Positions 18,043 through 27,952 are shown, counted from the stretch's first letter. The stretch is DNA of 64,000 bases from Limnothrix sp. FACHB-406 (GCF_014698235.1 NZ_JACJSP010000001.1:62001-126000); one strand, 5' to 3'. The notes: generated by a model not told the origin, from the letters alone. Numbers and translations are program-made.

Positions 18043-19311
18043 ATGCGGCAATATTATTGGTCACAGCCTGTTTCAAAGCCGACCACGACACCGGCTGAGG
18101 CGCATATCTCCGCCTTACGAGCATCGCCGGAAACTGACCTAGAAGCCCTGCGTCGCCAGCATGAGTTAATCCTGAATGCGGTGGGCGAGGGGGTCTATGG
18201 GCTGGATTTAGCAGGTCGAGTAACTTTTGTGAATCCAGCAGCGGCCAGCATGATTGGTTGGGAAATTCAGGACTTAATTGGTCAGTCCATGCATTCGGTT
18301 TTGCATCATTCCAAACCCGATGGCCAACCCTATCCCATCCATGACTGCCCAATTTATCAAGCTTTTCAAGACGGACGAATTCATCGTGCCAATACGGAAG
18401 TTTTTTGGCGCAAGGATGGATCGAGTTTTCCCGTTGAATATATCAGCACGCCCATGCAAGATCAGCAAGGAAATGTGATTGGAACGGTGGTTACCTTCCA
18501 AGATATTACCCAACGCAAATGGGCAGAGACTTTGTTGCAGCGAACCAATGAGGAACTTGAGTTAAAAGTGCGCGATCGCACGGCTCAACTTCATCGTGCC
18601 AATCAAGAACTCCAGGAGCTAAGCGATCTCAAATCTCGCTTTGTTTCGATGGTTTGTCATGAATTTCGCAATCCACTGAATAATATTTTGCTGTCAGCAT
18701 CATCGCTTGACCGTTATGATGCACAACTTTCCCACGAGCAGCGCCAAAATTATCTTCAGGGAGTCAAGAACGATGTAGAACGCATGACTCAAATGATTGA
18801 TGACATTCTAGTGATCGGTAAAACTGAGGCCCATAAGCTCATGGTTCAACCTCAGCCGATCGAGCTAGTGCAGTTTTGCCATGGCTTGGTAGCAGAAATG
18901 CAGGCGACATCTGCTCAACAATCAATATCGATGTTGAGTCGGCATCGTCATATGATGGCCAATTTAGACGAAAAACTATTGCGATCGATTCTGACCAATA
19001 TTCTCTCTAATTCAATTCGATATTCCCATCACCGTCAAAGCCCAATTTGTTTGCGACTGTCAAAGCGCAGCGGCCAGGTGACGTTCCAAATTTGCGATCA
19101 AGGCATCGGCATTCCCCGCGAAGATTTACCCCACCTATTTGAACCTTTTCGTCGAGGTAAAAACGTCAGTAATATTCCTGGAACTGGCTTGGGTTTGAAT
19201 ATTGTCAAGCGCTTTGTAGACTTGCAGCATGGAACAATCAAAGTAGACAGCAAGCTTAATGTAGGGACAACTTTTAAAATTACGTTACCGCTTGGCTGGA
19301 GCGAAACATAG
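18043..19311 (+). CDS. PAS-domain sensor histidine kinase
   Basis: From ATG 18043 the product has 422 residues (a TTG at 18022 would add seven). Residues 40-155 are a PAS domain (LILNAVGEGVYGLDLAGRV and WRKDGSSFPVEY, then VVTFQDITQRK), followed by a coiled-coil linker. The dimerisation domain has the H-box MVCHEFRNPLNNIL with His206, and the ATPase domain has N box ILSNSIRYSH, G1 CDQGIGIP and G2 GTGLGLNIVK. No membrane segment is visible, so the sensor is probably cytosolic and detects a small molecule or redox signal through PAS. It is divergent from the AraC-type response regulator, its likely partner. Confidence 0.88.
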   Translation: MRQYYWSQPVSKPTTTPAEAHISALRASPETDLEALRRQHELILNAVGEGVYGLDLAGRVTFVNPAAASMIGWEIQDLIGQSMHSVLHHSKPDGQPYPIHDCPIYQAFQDGRIHRANTEVFWRKDGSSFPVEYISTPMQDQQGNVIGTVVTFQDITQRKWAETLLQRTNEELELKVRDRTAQLHRANQELQELSDLKSRFVSMVCHEFRNPLNNILLSASSLDRYDAQLSHEQRQNYLQGVKNDVERMTQMIDDILVIGKTEAHKLMVQPQPIELVQFCHGLVAEMQATSAQQSISMLSRHRHMMANLDEKLLRSILTNILSNSIRYSHHRQSPICLRLSKRSGQVTFQICDQGIGIPREDLPHLFEPFRRGKNVSNIPGTGLGLNIVKRFVDLQHGTIKVDSKLNVGTTFKITLPLGWSET

Positions 19312-19506
19312 AAATAAGCCATCAATTGCGAAATTAAGCGAGCGATCGCAGCGAAATCGCCCAAACAAGTATTTCTAATTTGCATGGGGCTGGCTGATCA
19401 GTTGCAGAGATTCAGAGGATTGGTTGCATAGGGATCAGGCGATCGCGCTAGAATCGGCTCCACTGTGCTATTTCAAGGGCCGATGGGCAACACCACCGAC
19501 TCCTGC

Positions 19507-20088
19507 ATGTCCCAATACGATATTCCGGCGCTGATTGCTGGCTATTCGCGCGGCTATTTTTTGATGGCCGATGAAACGGGTAACGATTTGGGCTGGTATT
19601 GCAGCCGGGAACGGACACTGATTCCGCTGGACGATCGCTTCCGATATCCCAAGTCCCTGCGGCGAGTGCTGAATCAAAATCGGTTTACGGTGGCGATCGA
19701 TCGAGCATTTCGGGATGTGGTGGAAGGCTGTGCCGATCGGGACACCACTTGGATCTCGGAAGAGCTAAAGGAAATTTATTGGGCGCTCCATTGCGCTGGC
19801 TATGCCCACAGTTTTGAAACCTGGCAGGGCGACCACCTGGCCGGCGGCGTTTTGGGGATTGTGATCGGTGGGGCGTTCATTGGCGAATCGATGTTTTATC
19901 AAATTCCCGATGGCTCGAAGGTGGCAATGGTCAAGCTGGTTGAGCATCTGCGCCGTCGCGATTTTCTGTTGTTTGATGCCCAAATGATGAATCCACACTT
20001 GGAACGATTTGGGGCTTACAACATCCGCGATCGCCACTACGAGGTGCTGTTGCATCGTGCAACCCAGCATCGCTGCTCATTTTGCTAG
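19507..20088 (+). CDS. aat: Leucyl/phenylalanyl-tRNA-protein transferase
   Basis: The 193-residue product is the short cyanobacterial form of Aat. Diagnostic stretches are IPALIAGYSRGYFLMADE at the N-terminus, RYPKSLRRVLNQNRFTVAID, TWISEELKEIYWALHCAGYAHS, and GVLGIVIGGAFIGESMF followed by SKVAMVKLVEHL. The enzyme transfers Leu or Phe from tRNA to proteins with N-terminal Lys or Arg, generating N-degrons that ClpS recognises; clpS is in the same window at 1025. The frame is open from GTG 19465, but ATG 19507 (MSQYD) fits family alignments better. It ends in a Cys-rich HRCSFC tail. Confidence 0.92.
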   Translation: MSQYDIPALIAGYSRGYFLMADETGNDLGWYCSRERTLIPLDDRFRYPKSLRRVLNQNRFTVAIDRAFRDVVEGCADRDTTWISEELKEIYWALHCAGYAHSFETWQGDHLAGGVLGIVIGGAFIGESMFYQIPDGSKVAMVKLVEHLRRRDFLLFDAQMMNPHLERFGAYNIRDRHYEVLLHRATQHRCSFC

Positions 20089-20101
20089 CCATTTTGCCAG
20101 G

Positions 20102-20146
20102 GGTTAGCAATGCAGTTAGCCAAGCGGTTAGCAATGCAGTTAGCCA
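20102..20146. repeat. Perfect 24-bp-period tandem duplication
   Basis: Two identical 21-bp copies begin at 20102 and 20126 (each starts ggttagcaatgc and ends agttagcca), just downstream of aat. They could extend a small open frame at 20110-20292, which has no family features and is not called. It looks like recent slippage in non-coding DNA. Confidence 0.7.
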
Positions 20147-20327
20147 GTTTGAAAAAGTCAGAGATCAAAAAGCGATCGACTCCTCTGTTTCAGGAATCGA
20201 TCGCGCTGTGCCAAACGGTGAGTAACGCTGGCAATTGTTCGGAAATTGTTCCGCAAACCACCGTTAATCAGACGATGGTAATGGGACGCTAATCAACTGG
20301 GATCAGTAATCAACCGGGAGCAATTAC

Positions 20328-21197
20328 CTACCGACGGCGGAAGCTGCCAAAGCTCGATCGCATCCGCACGGGCGATCGCCCAAAGCTGCTGCCAAAGCTG
20401 CTGCGGGGCCGGGGAGCAGCCACGCGGCGGTTGGGGTTGCTGCGGAAGGTGCTGCTCCCAAAGCCGGAGCCAGTGGCCTTGGCTCGGTTGTTGGCGGCCG
20501 GGCGGTTCAGCCCCGTAGCATTGCGAGCCACATTGCCGGTGGCGCGGAACTGCTGGCGGTTGCGCTCGGCCACGGGGGCAGCGTTGTAGCGGTTTTGATA
20601 GCTGCTGATGGCATCACCGTAGCTGCGACCATAGCCGCCGTAGCCCACCAAGGGGCGACCGGGCAGATAGGCCGGGGGCAGCACGTAATGGGGTGCAAAC
20701 AAAGCATTCGCCACCACTTGACCCGCGATCGCTCCAGCAAAGGGAGACCAGAAACTAGACTCACGGCGAACAATCACCGCTTGTTGCTCACCCGTTTGGG
20801 GATTGGTTTGGACAGCGGTTTCGCTATGGAGATATTCGATTTTGAAGTCTTCGTTGAGGTACAGCACGGGCCGACCGTCTTTCATGGCCAGGTAGGGCTT
20901 TTTCCCTTGGGCGATCGCCTCGTCATCCAGCCGGGCCATCTGCAACTCGGAGGTGCGAAAAACCGGCGAAGCACCAGCGGGCGTGTTTAACAGCATCAGG
21001 GCATATTCCCCCGTGCCGTCGTCATAGGCGGCCTGCTGAACCGGATAGTCGCCCGTGGGCAGGGATTTGGCAGCACTAGGCGCGGCGGCCACAATGGCGC
21101 TGGGCAAGGCTTCCGCTCGCACCACCGTTGGTGAGCCGGTGATTGTGACCCAGGCGATCGCGATCGCCAGTACCAAAGCCAATAATTTTCGGAGCAT
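20328..21197 (-). CDS. Secreted hypothetical protein with Gly/Ser/Arg-rich tail
   Basis: The 289-residue product begins with a classical signal peptide: LRKLLALVLAIAIAWVTI, cleaved probably after VRAEA near residue 30. Residues 45-150 form a plausible globular region (SELQMARLDDEAIAQGKKPY, VLYLNEDFKIEYLHSETA). The middle is hydrophobic (FAGAIAGQVVANALF), then low-complexity sequence rich in Gly, Tyr, Asn, Arg and Ser continues to a basic end (GSFRRR). I do not recognise a named family. Secretion and a disordered basic tail suggest an envelope or surface protein. It lies 267 bp downstream of a DUF1517 gene on the same strand, but the gap is too wide to assume an operon. Confidence 0.72.
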   Translation of the reverse strand: MLRKLLALVLAIAIAWVTITGSPTVVRAEALPSAIVAAAPSAAKSLPTGDYPVQQAAYDDGTGEYALMLLNTPAGASPVFRTSELQMARLDDEAIAQGKKPYLAMKDGRPVLYLNEDFKIEYLHSETAVQTNPQTGEQQAVIVRRESSFWSPFAGAIAGQVVANALFAPHYVLPPAYLPGRPLVGYGGYGRSYGDAISSYQNRYNAAPVAERNRQQFRATGNVARNATGLNRPAANNRAKATGSGFGSSTFRSNPNRRVAAPRPRSSFGSSFGRSPVRMRSSFGSFRRR

Positions 21198-21464
21198 AGG
21201 GCTATCTCAAAACAACAAAATCACGCTTGAGGCCATTGGGCGGCCAAGAAGCTGAGTTCTGTGGGCCAAGCCGGCAATGGGCCAAGTCTGCAATCCGCCA
21301 GCAACGAATCGATCGCGCGGTGGCGGCCGAACCAAGAGCCGCAGCCCCAAAACAGCAAGCCAAAACAGCAAGCGAGCATTGATTAAAAAAGACCGACCCT
21401 GATTTCTCGGATTGAAATTCCGATGGGACGGCATTCCTCCAAAAGACCCCCTAAGCGGGAGTTT

Positions 21465-22067
21465 CTACAGCGGAATCAGTTCCGGGAAATTTTGCAGGAG
21501 CTGATCATTCGTTAGCTCATCTCCCAGACGGGCAGGGGCAAAGTGTACCTGCACAGCCCGCAATTTTTGATTGTAGTGGAGGTTTGCCAGAGCCTTGAGA
21601 CCCGTTGCTAAGGCTTCAGAATCGGCCAGGTTGGTTTCGAGGCTGGGGACTTCGCCTTCATAGCCCACCGTCAACATCACCAACAGGTTGCTCGTGGCCG
21701 GGAGGGTCAGCAGGTCGTCATCCAGTTGGCTGGGCAAATCCAGGTCAGGTTGACTGAGATAACGGGCCGCCGAGTCGGTGAATAGGTCATTGAACCGATC
21801 GCCCGCTTCTCCTTCATCCCAAAACACATCCCCCTCATTGCTGGCGGACTGCCAATAGGTTCGATATTGCAGCAGGCTTTCGCAAAGGTCTGACAGGCCT
21901 TGGCCCAAAACGTCCAAGTCCCCTTCCGCTTCGATCGCCTCCCGAGCAATTTGGTTGAGCTTGCCCAGCAGGGGGGCCACTTCTGACCCAGCTAGATGCA
22001 CAAAAATGCGGGTGACGACGAAGCGGCTTTTGCCCGTCAGTCGATTCCACTGATCACCTAAACTCAT
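21465..22067 (-). CDS. DUF1517 family protein
   Basis: The 200-residue acidic product contains the motif set of DUF1517 proteins: LLVMLTVGYEGEVPSLETNL around residue 130, followed by LANLHYNQKLRAVQVHFAPA, which ends in the conserved 'WTPQ/FAPA' type strand, and the DELTNDQLLQNFPELIPL tail. Members are common in cyanobacteria and plant plastids and their biochemical role is not established. Unlike many relatives, no hydrophobic N-terminal span or Gly-rich stretch is present, so this member looks soluble. It is divergent from the secreted protein at 22446. Confidence 0.8.
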   Translation of the reverse strand: MSLGDQWNRLTGKSRFVVTRIFVHLAGSEVAPLLGKLNQIAREAIEAEGDLDVLGQGLSDLCESLLQYRTYWQSASNEGDVFWDEGEAGDRFNDLFTDSAARYLSQPDLDLPSQLDDDLLTLPATSNLLVMLTVGYEGEVPSLETNLADSEALATGLKALANLHYNQKLRAVQVHFAPARLGDELTNDQLLQNFPELIPL

Positions 22068-22100
22068 GGTTCTGGAACGCTATTGACGCGATGTTGACGC

Positions 22101-22196
22101 GGTACTGATTCGGTCTTGATTCAGTCTTGATTCGGTACTGATTCGAGATCAAATCAATCCGGTTTGAATGCAAGTTGAATACAAATTGAATGCAAC
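22101..22196. repeat. Two adjacent 11-bp tandem repeat blocks
   Basis: Four 11-bp units (ggtactgattc, ggtcttgattc, agtcttgattc, ggtactgattc) fill 22101-22144, and after a 19-bp break three further 11-bp units (ttgaatgcaag, ttgaatacaaa, ttgaatgcaac) fill 22164-22196. The period is one helical turn. They lie in the 378-bp spacer between divergent genes at 22067 (-) and 22446 (+), so phased protein binding is conceivable, but similar repeats occur in other spacers. Confidence 0.75.
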
Positions 22197-22445
22197 AGGA
22201 GTGGCTCAAAATCCAAAAGCGTGCAAGCCTTGGCTTGCCTACTATCCAGCTTATCCTGTGGAGCGGGGGCGGCTCTGGCGAGATAACCGACCGCTGGCCG
22301 GCCTAGCGGAATGGTGGCTGATCGGGTACCGATTGCGTTGCATTCCTGAGGCGTGGTGGGACGAGGGGAGTTTTAGGGAAGCGATCGATCGCGCGATCGG
22401 GGCAAATGGGCGGCGTTTGGGCGATGATTCGGCGGTAGTCGGGAC

Positions 22446-23261
22446 TTGGGAATGGTGAAAGGTGTGCGGAGTGGTTGGTGTTGGCGAACAATCGGGCTGG
22501 TGGGCTGCCTGGGATGGCTGTGGGGTGGAATCCTGACCCCAGCCGGGGCCGAGCCGGGGCCGGCTGTGCAAGCGCCCCAAACGCCCTTGGACTGGCGTTA
22601 TCAATATCGCAAAGTGCGCCATCCCCAAGGCTTTTGGGCGATCGAACTGCCGATCGATTGGAATATGCCGCTCCATCGGGATTATCACTCGGTGTTCTAT
22701 AGCGAGCCGATCGCCCCGTCTCGGGGATGGCAACCCAAACCCCTGCCCCGATCGCTGATTCGGTTGGATTTGGTGCTGCTAGATCAATCCATGGAAGCGG
22801 CGGAAACGGATTTAACAACTCGGGCAGAAGCGGCAGGCTTGACCTTAACCGAGCGATCGACTCTGAGCTTGGCCGGGCGATCGGCTGTGCGGATGGTTTT
22901 AGATCGAGTGATTTCAGATCGGGTGATTTCAGACCAAGTAATCTCGGATCAGGCGATGCCAAATCCGGTGAGTTCAGAGGCCAAAGACGCAAAGGACACA
23001 AAACCAGAAGCGGGCCCAGAGTTCGATCGCACCTGGCTCACCCTGATTCCCGTCACCCCGCGCTTGAGTTTGTTGCTGGTGGGGAGCTATAACCCCCGCG
23101 AAAATCCGACGGCGGAGGCGGTGCTAACCAAAATTCACCGCTCGATCGAGCTGTTTTTTGAGCAACCCACCGACATACGCACACCGGCCCAGCAGTTACT
23201 TCCCCTGGAGTTGCCGCCCTTGGAAAATTCACCTGGCGATCGAGAACCCCAAACCCCCTAG
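22446..23261 (+). CDS. Secreted hypothetical protein
   Basis: The 271-residue product has a signal peptide: basic start, TIGLVGCLGWLWGGIL core and a probable cut after TPAGA near residue 35. The mature part contains YRKVRHPQGFWAIELPIDWN and a later RTWLTLIPVTPRLSLLLVGSYNPREN, a strand-rich layout that could be a PsbP-like or similar beta fold, but I do not claim the family. Around residues 150-165 the peptide D(R/Q)VIS is repeated three times (VISDRVISDQVISDQ), reflecting a short tandem DNA duplication near 22906-22960, so this surface loop is probably variable. A bidirectional terminator follows the gene. Confidence 0.62.
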   Translation: MGMVKGVRSGWCWRTIGLVGCLGWLWGGILTPAGAEPGPAVQAPQTPLDWRYQYRKVRHPQGFWAIELPIDWNMPLHRDYHSVFYSEPIAPSRGWQPKPLPRSLIRLDLVLLDQSMEAAETDLTTRAEAAGLTLTERSTLSLAGRSAVRMVLDRVISDRVISDQVISDQAMPNPVSSEAKDAKDTKPEAGPEFDRTWLTLIPVTPRLSLLLVGSYNPRENPTAEAVLTKIHRSIELFFEQPTDIRTPAQQLLPLELPPLENSPGDREPQTP

Positions 23262-23330
23262 AAATAATCCAATTCAAAACAACTCAACACAATTCAATTC
23301 AAAACCATCCCAACTATCAAAACCATCAAA

Positions 23331-23363
23331 AATGGGGCGATCGAGAAGTTCGATCGCCCCATT
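23331..23363. terminator. Bidirectional terminator between convergent genes
   Basis: aatggggcgatcga (23331-23344) pairs perfectly with tcgatcgccccatt (23350-23363) across a five-base loop. A-rich sequence precedes it (ccatcaaa) and T-containing sequence follows, so it can act in both directions. It sits between the secreted hypothetical (+) and purF (-). The stem includes the HIP1 core cgatcg. Confidence 0.8.
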
Positions 23364-23411
23364 AGTTAATTCCTGGTTAATGCATGGGTCGCTGATAACA
23401 GGCCCTTGGAA

Positions 23412-24896
23412 CTAAGAACCCACCGTAGCCGGTTCCAGCTTTTCCAACATCAGCTTCGATCGCTTCAACAGGGCTGGCACTGGAATTGGGTAGCGACCAT
23501 TGAAACAAGCCGTACAGAAATTCTGCGTGGCATCCTGGGTCGCCTCCAGCATCCCTTCTTCGCTCAGGTAAGCCAGCGTATCCACACCAATTTGATCGGC
23601 AATTTCCTGCACTGACTTGGTGGCCGCAATCAGTTGCGATTGGTTATCCGTGTCGATGCCATAGAAGCAAGGATGGGTGACCGGCGGCGAAGAAATGCGC
23701 ATGTGAACTTCCGTGGCTCCCGCATCCCGCAAGGCTTTTACAATCTTGCGGCTGGTGGTTCCCCGGACGATCGAATCATCCACAATAATCACCCGTTTGC
23801 CCGCGAGCACATCCCGCAGCGGGTTCAGCTTCATCCGAATTCCCGATTCCCGCATGGTTTGGGTCGGTTGAATGAAGGTGCGGCCCACGTAGCGGTTTTT
23901 GATCAACCCTTCGGCGTAGGTGATGCCCGAAACCTGGGAATAGCCGATCGCGGCAGGAACACCGGAATCGGGCACAGCAATCACAATGTCCGCATCGATC
24001 GGGGTTTCGATCGCCAAACGCCGTCCCAACCGCATTCGATAGCTATAAAGGCTGTCGTTGTGGAACTTGCTGTCTGGGCGAGCGAAATAGATCATCTCAA
24101 AAACGCACAGCTTCGGCTCCGGCTGCGTGGCCCAAAAGAAGGAGGCGAGACCATCGTTCGTGATCCAAACCATTTCCCCCGGTTCCACATCCCGCAGATA
24201 GTCCGCGCCGATGATGTCTAGGGCACAGGTTTCCGAAGCCAGCACATAGCGCTCGGGCGCACCGGGCAGCGTGCCAATCACCAGCGGTCGCACGCCGTTG
24301 GTGTCGCGAGTGCCGATCATGCCGTCGGGAGTCCCAATGACCAAACTGAAGGCCCCTTGGCATTGCTGGAAGGCCCGAATGGCCCCTTCCATCCAACCCA
24401 AACCGCTGTCCACCTCTTGGCCAATGGCGATCGCGATCGCCTCGGAGTCCGTGGTGGTGGCAAATTCACAGTTGCGGGCGGCCAAGGAATCTCGCAGTTC
24501 CGCCGTGTTGACCAAGTTGCCATTGTGGGCCAGGGCCAAAGACCCCAAGCGCGTTTTCACCACGGCCGGTTGTGCATTGACGCGACGGCTGGATCCGGTG
24601 GTGGAGTAGCGGGTGTGGCCCACGGCCAAATTTCCCGGTAGCTCTTGCAGGATTTTTTCGTTGAAGACTTGCGAAACGAGGCCCATGTCCTTGTGGACAT
24701 GCACCGTTGAGCCATCAAAGGTGGCAATCCCCGCCGATTCTTGCCCCCGGTGCTGGAGTGCAAAGAGGCCAAAATAAGCAAGGGTGGCGATGTTTTCGCC
24801 CGGCGCGTAAACCCCAAAAACGCCACAGGCTTCTTCGGGTTTGTCGGGCCGATCGCCCATCAGATCGAACAGGTCTTCAGACTCGGAGGGAAACAT
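23412..24896 (-). CDS. purF: Amidophosphoribosyltransferase
   Basis: The 494-residue product is PurF, the first committed enzyme of purine synthesis, which makes phosphoribosylamine from PRPP and glutamine. A propeptide of 23 residues precedes Cys24 (EEACGVFGVY), the N-terminal nucleophile of the class II glutamine amidotransferase domain. Supporting blocks are FALQHRGQESAGI, GHTRYSTTG and HNGNLVN. The C-terminal phosphoribosyltransferase domain has the PRPP loop VIIVDDSIVRGTTS and, towards the end, FCTACFNGRYP with cysteines that may bind the Fe-S cluster typical of the B. subtilis type. It is read away from purL's end, 520 bp downstream of it on the same strand. Confidence 0.96.
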   Translation of the reverse strand: MFPSESEDLFDLMGDRPDKPEEACGVFGVYAPGENIATLAYFGLFALQHRGQESAGIATFDGSTVHVHKDMGLVSQVFNEKILQELPGNLAVGHTRYSTTGSSRRVNAQPAVVKTRLGSLALAHNGNLVNTAELRDSLAARNCEFATTTDSEAIAIAIGQEVDSGLGWMEGAIRAFQQCQGAFSLVIGTPDGMIGTRDTNGVRPLVIGTLPGAPERYVLASETCALDIIGADYLRDVEPGEMVWITNDGLASFFWATQPEPKLCVFEMIYFARPDSKFHNDSLYSYRMRLGRRLAIETPIDADIVIAVPDSGVPAAIGYSQVSGITYAEGLIKNRYVGRTFIQPTQTMRESGIRMKLNPLRDVLAGKRVIIVDDSIVRGTTSRKIVKALRDAGATEVHMRISSPPVTHPCFYGIDTDNQSQLIAATKSVQEIADQIGVDTLAYLSEEGMLEATQDATQNFCTACFNGRYPIPVPALLKRSKLMLEKLEPATVGS

Positions 24897-25416
24897 TGGG
24901 CGACAATGACTCCTAGCAGCAAGAGCGGGTGAATTAGCAAAAAGACGGTCAGAATCGCGATCGAGTGAGGCTGGCGCGGCTGGTTAGCGCAACGTTTCCT
25001 GAGCCAGGTGATTCCTGGTGCAGCGATTGGAAGCCAAAAAATCGGCCACTCAGGAAGTTAACAAGCTCTTAACGATCCCGCCTTAACAGTAACAGAAGTT
25101 GCGGAATCGATCGGCTGTGGCGATGGCGAATTCAAGGGCAATCATCATCGGGGCAATTTCCATGGCTGCCCGATCGCGCCTCCAATGATCCTGCTGGCTC
25201 CCGATCGGCTTGCTGGGCAAGCACCAAGCTCGCCCCTGTGGCTGATCAGCGGTTCATCACCTGATTGCACTGCTGATTGATCGTCGTTGATCATTAAGTT
25301 GATCGTTATCGATCATCAACCTGACGATCGATGAACGATCAAACGATCAATCGATAACGATCAGCAGTGATCCTTGGTGGGCGATCGAGCGGCGCGAGAT
25401 GACGGGGCAATCTCCC
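24897..25416. other. purL-purF spacer with long inverted repeats
   Basis: This 520-bp gap precedes purF. The part at 25268-25369 is dense with dyads: gatcgttatcgat (25301-25313) is a perfect 13-bp inverse of atcgataacgatc (25350-25362), and cactgctgat (25268-25277) of atcagcagtg (25360-25369). Between them aacgatc is repeated. The array could be a purL terminator, a repeat-derived hairpin or an operator region. No gene was seen. Confidence 0.55.
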
Positions 25417-27744
25417 TTAAACCAACCGCTCCATCCGGCGGGCGATCGACTCGCTCCAGCCTTCGGTCATGGTCGCCAGGGCCGCATCGATCGCCGTTGT
25501 GCCGTCCGGTGCGTTGATCACCAGCCGATCGCCCCCGACAGTGCCCAGCTTGGCCCAATCGGAGCCGAGCTGCTCCGTCAGCCAACTTTCAAACTCGGCC
25601 GCGCGATCGCCCGCCACGGACACCACGATCCGCGCGCCGCCTTCGCCAAACAGGGCCGCATCCCAGCGATCGGCTCCGGGGTCGATCGTCACCGTTGCGC
25701 CCAGGTTGCCGCTAATGCAGGACTCGGCCAGGGTGACGGCCAGGCCCCCTTCTGCGCAGTCGTGGGCCGATCGAATCCAGCCCTGGCGAATGCCGTTGCG
25801 GCAGGCGGCTTGCACGGCCCGCTCCCGATCGAACTCCACCACGGGCGGCCGACCGGCGATCGTGCCATGGATTGCCGCCAAATAATCCGACGCACCAAGG
25901 GTGACGGGAGCCTGAGCACCCAGTAGATAGATCCCATCGCCCGCCCCTTGGAAACCCTGGCCAGCGATTTGGTGAATGTTCTCGATCGCCCCCACCATGC
26001 CCACCACGGGCGTGGGATAGATCGCCTGGGGATTGCCCTCGGAATCCAAGGTTTCGTTGTAGAGCGACACGTTGCCGCCCGTGACCGGCGTACCCAACTC
26101 CCGGCAGGCATCGGCCAGGCCGCGACAAGCATTCGCCAGTTGCCAATAGCCCACGGGCTTTTCGGGGCTGCCGAAGTTCAGGTTATCGGTCACGGCCAAC
26201 GGTTCCGCGCCCACGCAAGACAGGTTGCGGGCCGCCTCCGCCACCACACCCAAGGCCCCTTGGTAGGGATCGAGGTACACATGGCGAGCATTGCAATCCA
26301 CCGTGGCCGCCACGCCCTTGGTGAAGGGAGTGCCGTTGTCTGTGACCAGTTGGGGCCGCAGCCGCACCACCGCCGCATCGGCTCCACCGGGCACAATCAC
26401 CGTGTTGTTCTGCACCTGGTGATCGTATTGGCGATAGACCCAGGATTTCGAGGCGATCGAGGGGGTTTCCAGCAGGCTTTGCAGCACCGCGCTCCAGGGG
26501 CGATCGGCTAGCCCCGTCACCGAACAAGCGGGCAACGAGTCCGGCGACCAAGCCCAGGCCTGTTGCGCGTAGGCCGGCGCTTCCGCCATCAGTTCCCGGC
26601 GATAGATTGGGGTGTTGTCCGCCAGGGCCGTCGCCGGAATTTCCGCCGCAATTCCCCCCTGGAACCGAATCCGGACGATCGACTCCTCGATCACTTCCCC
26701 GGCCACCACCGCTTGCAGACCCCAGCGGTGGAAGATGTCGATCAGCTCCTGCTCGCGGCCCTTGTGCGCCACAAACAGCATCCGCTCCTGGGATTCCGAT
26801 AGCAGATATTCGTAGGGAACCATCCCCGACTCGCGCACGGGAATCTTGTCGAGATCCAAATCGATGCCCACGCCGCCCTTGGCCGCCATTTCCGCCGTGG
26901 AGCAGGTGATGCCCGCCGCGCCCATGTCCTGGGCCGCTGCCACTGCGCCGGTTTTGAAGGCTTCCAAACAGGCTTCGATCAGGGACTTTTCGAGGAACGG
27001 ATCACCCACCTGTACGGCCGGGCGATCGTCCATCGACTCATCGGTCAACTCCGCGCTGGCAAAGCTGGCCCCGCCCATGCCGTCGCGGCCCGTCGTGGAT
27101 CCCACGTACAGCACCGGGTTGCCAATGCCATAGGCTCCCGCCTTGACGATTTCCGGTGTTTCCATCAGCCCCAGGGCCATGGCATTCACCAGCGGGTTGC
27201 CACTGTAAGCGGGGTCAAAATAGACCTCACCGCCAACGGTGGGCACGCCCACGCAGTTGCCGTAGTGGGAAATGCCAGCCACCACCCCTTCAAACAGGCG
27301 GCGGTTGCGGGCATCATCCAGGGAGCCAAACCGCAGGGCATTCAAAATGGCGATCGGGCGGGCCCCCATGGTGAAGATGTCCCGCAGGATGCCGCCCACG
27401 CCGGTCGCCGCCCCCTGGAAGGGTTCCACGGCGGACGGGTGGTTGTGGGATTCGATCTTGAAGGCCAGGTGCAGCCCATCGCCCAGATCCACCACGCCAG
27501 CGTTTTCGCCGGGGCCCACGAGGATGCGCGGGCCGCTGGTGGGAAATTGGCTGAGCAGGGGGCGAGAATTCTTGTAGCAGCAGTGTTCCGACCACATCAC
27601 ACCAAACATCCCCAGTTCGGCTTTGTTGGGGTGGCGGCCCAGTCGATTCACAATATCGACGTATTCATCGGGCTTGATGCCTTCGGCGGTGATTTCAGCG
27701 ATCGGGAAGGGTGCGGATTCGAGAACGGTTTCGGGGGTTGACAC
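25417..27744 (-). CDS. purL: Phosphoribosylformylglycinamidine synthase subunit II
   Basis: The product has about 775 residues from GTG 27744 (an upstream ATG at 27813 would add 23 residues that look like leader). It is the small, multi-subunit form of Pur[16 protein letters not shown] near the start, [40 protein letters not shown] and [17 protein letters not shown]. The enzyme turns FGAR, ATP and glutamine into FGAM together with PurQ (encoded here at 56096) and PurS (not seen in the window). It lies upstream of purF on the same strand. The start codon remains uncertain because no clear ribosome binding site is visible for either candidate. Confidence 0.95.
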   Translation of the reverse strand: MSTPETVLESAPFPIAEITAEGIKPDEYVDIVNRLGRHPNKAELGMFGVMWSEHCCYKNSRPLLSQFPTSGPRILVGPGENAGVVDLGDGLHLAFKIESHNHPSAVEPFQGAATGVGGILRDIFTMGARPIAILNALRFGSLDDARNRRLFEGVVAGISHYGNCVGVPTVGGEVYFDPAYSGNPLVNAMALGLMETPEIVKAGAYGIGNPVLYVGSTTGRDGMGGASFASAELTDESMDDRPAVQVGDPFLEKSLIEACLEAFKTGAVAAAQDMGAAGITCSTAEMAAKGGVGIDLDLDKIPVRESGMVPYEYLLSESQERMLFVAHKGREQELIDIFHRWGLQAVVAGEVIEESIVRIRFQGGIAAEIPATALADNTPIYRRELMAEAPAYAQQAWAWSPDSLPACSVTGLADRPWSAVLQSLLETPSIASKSWVYRQYDHQVQNNTVIVPGGADAAVVRLRPQLVTDNGTPFTKGVAATVDCNARHVYLDPYQGALGVVAEAARNLSCVGAEPLAVTDNLNFGSPEKPVGYWQLANACRGLADACRELGTPVTGGNVSLYNETLDSEGNPQAIYPTPVVGMVGAIENIHQIAGQGFQGAGDGIYLLGAQAPVTLGASDYLAAIHGTIAGRPPVVEFDRERAVQAACRNGIRQGWIRSAHDCAEGGLAVTLAESCISGNLGATVTIDPGADRWDAALFGEGGARIVVSVAGDRAAEFESWLTEQLGSDWAKLGTVGGDRLVINAPDGTTAIDAALATMTEGWSESIARRMERLV

Positions 27745-27952
27745 GGCTTTGGTGGCGCGATTCAGAAAGCGCCCTAATTGTACAACCGAGGCGATCGGCG
27801 CGCCCGCCCCCACTTCCCTTACTCCTTCAGTAACTAAAGTTCAGTTTATCTTGTAGCTCGCAAGCACTATAGCAGCGCACAGCTAGTGAAGTAATGGTAC
27901 GGCTCTACCAGAGTAGTGATCACAGGCACGATCAGGGACTATGTGGTAGTGG

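Noticed and set aside
20110-20292. 60-codon frame after aat
   Set aside because: Open mainly because of the perfect 24-bp-period duplication; no translational signal.
22168-22458. 96-codon frame overlapping the secreted protein gene at 22446
   Set aside because: Its start overlaps a tandem-repeat block and its end overlaps the signal-peptide gene; no recognisable pattern.
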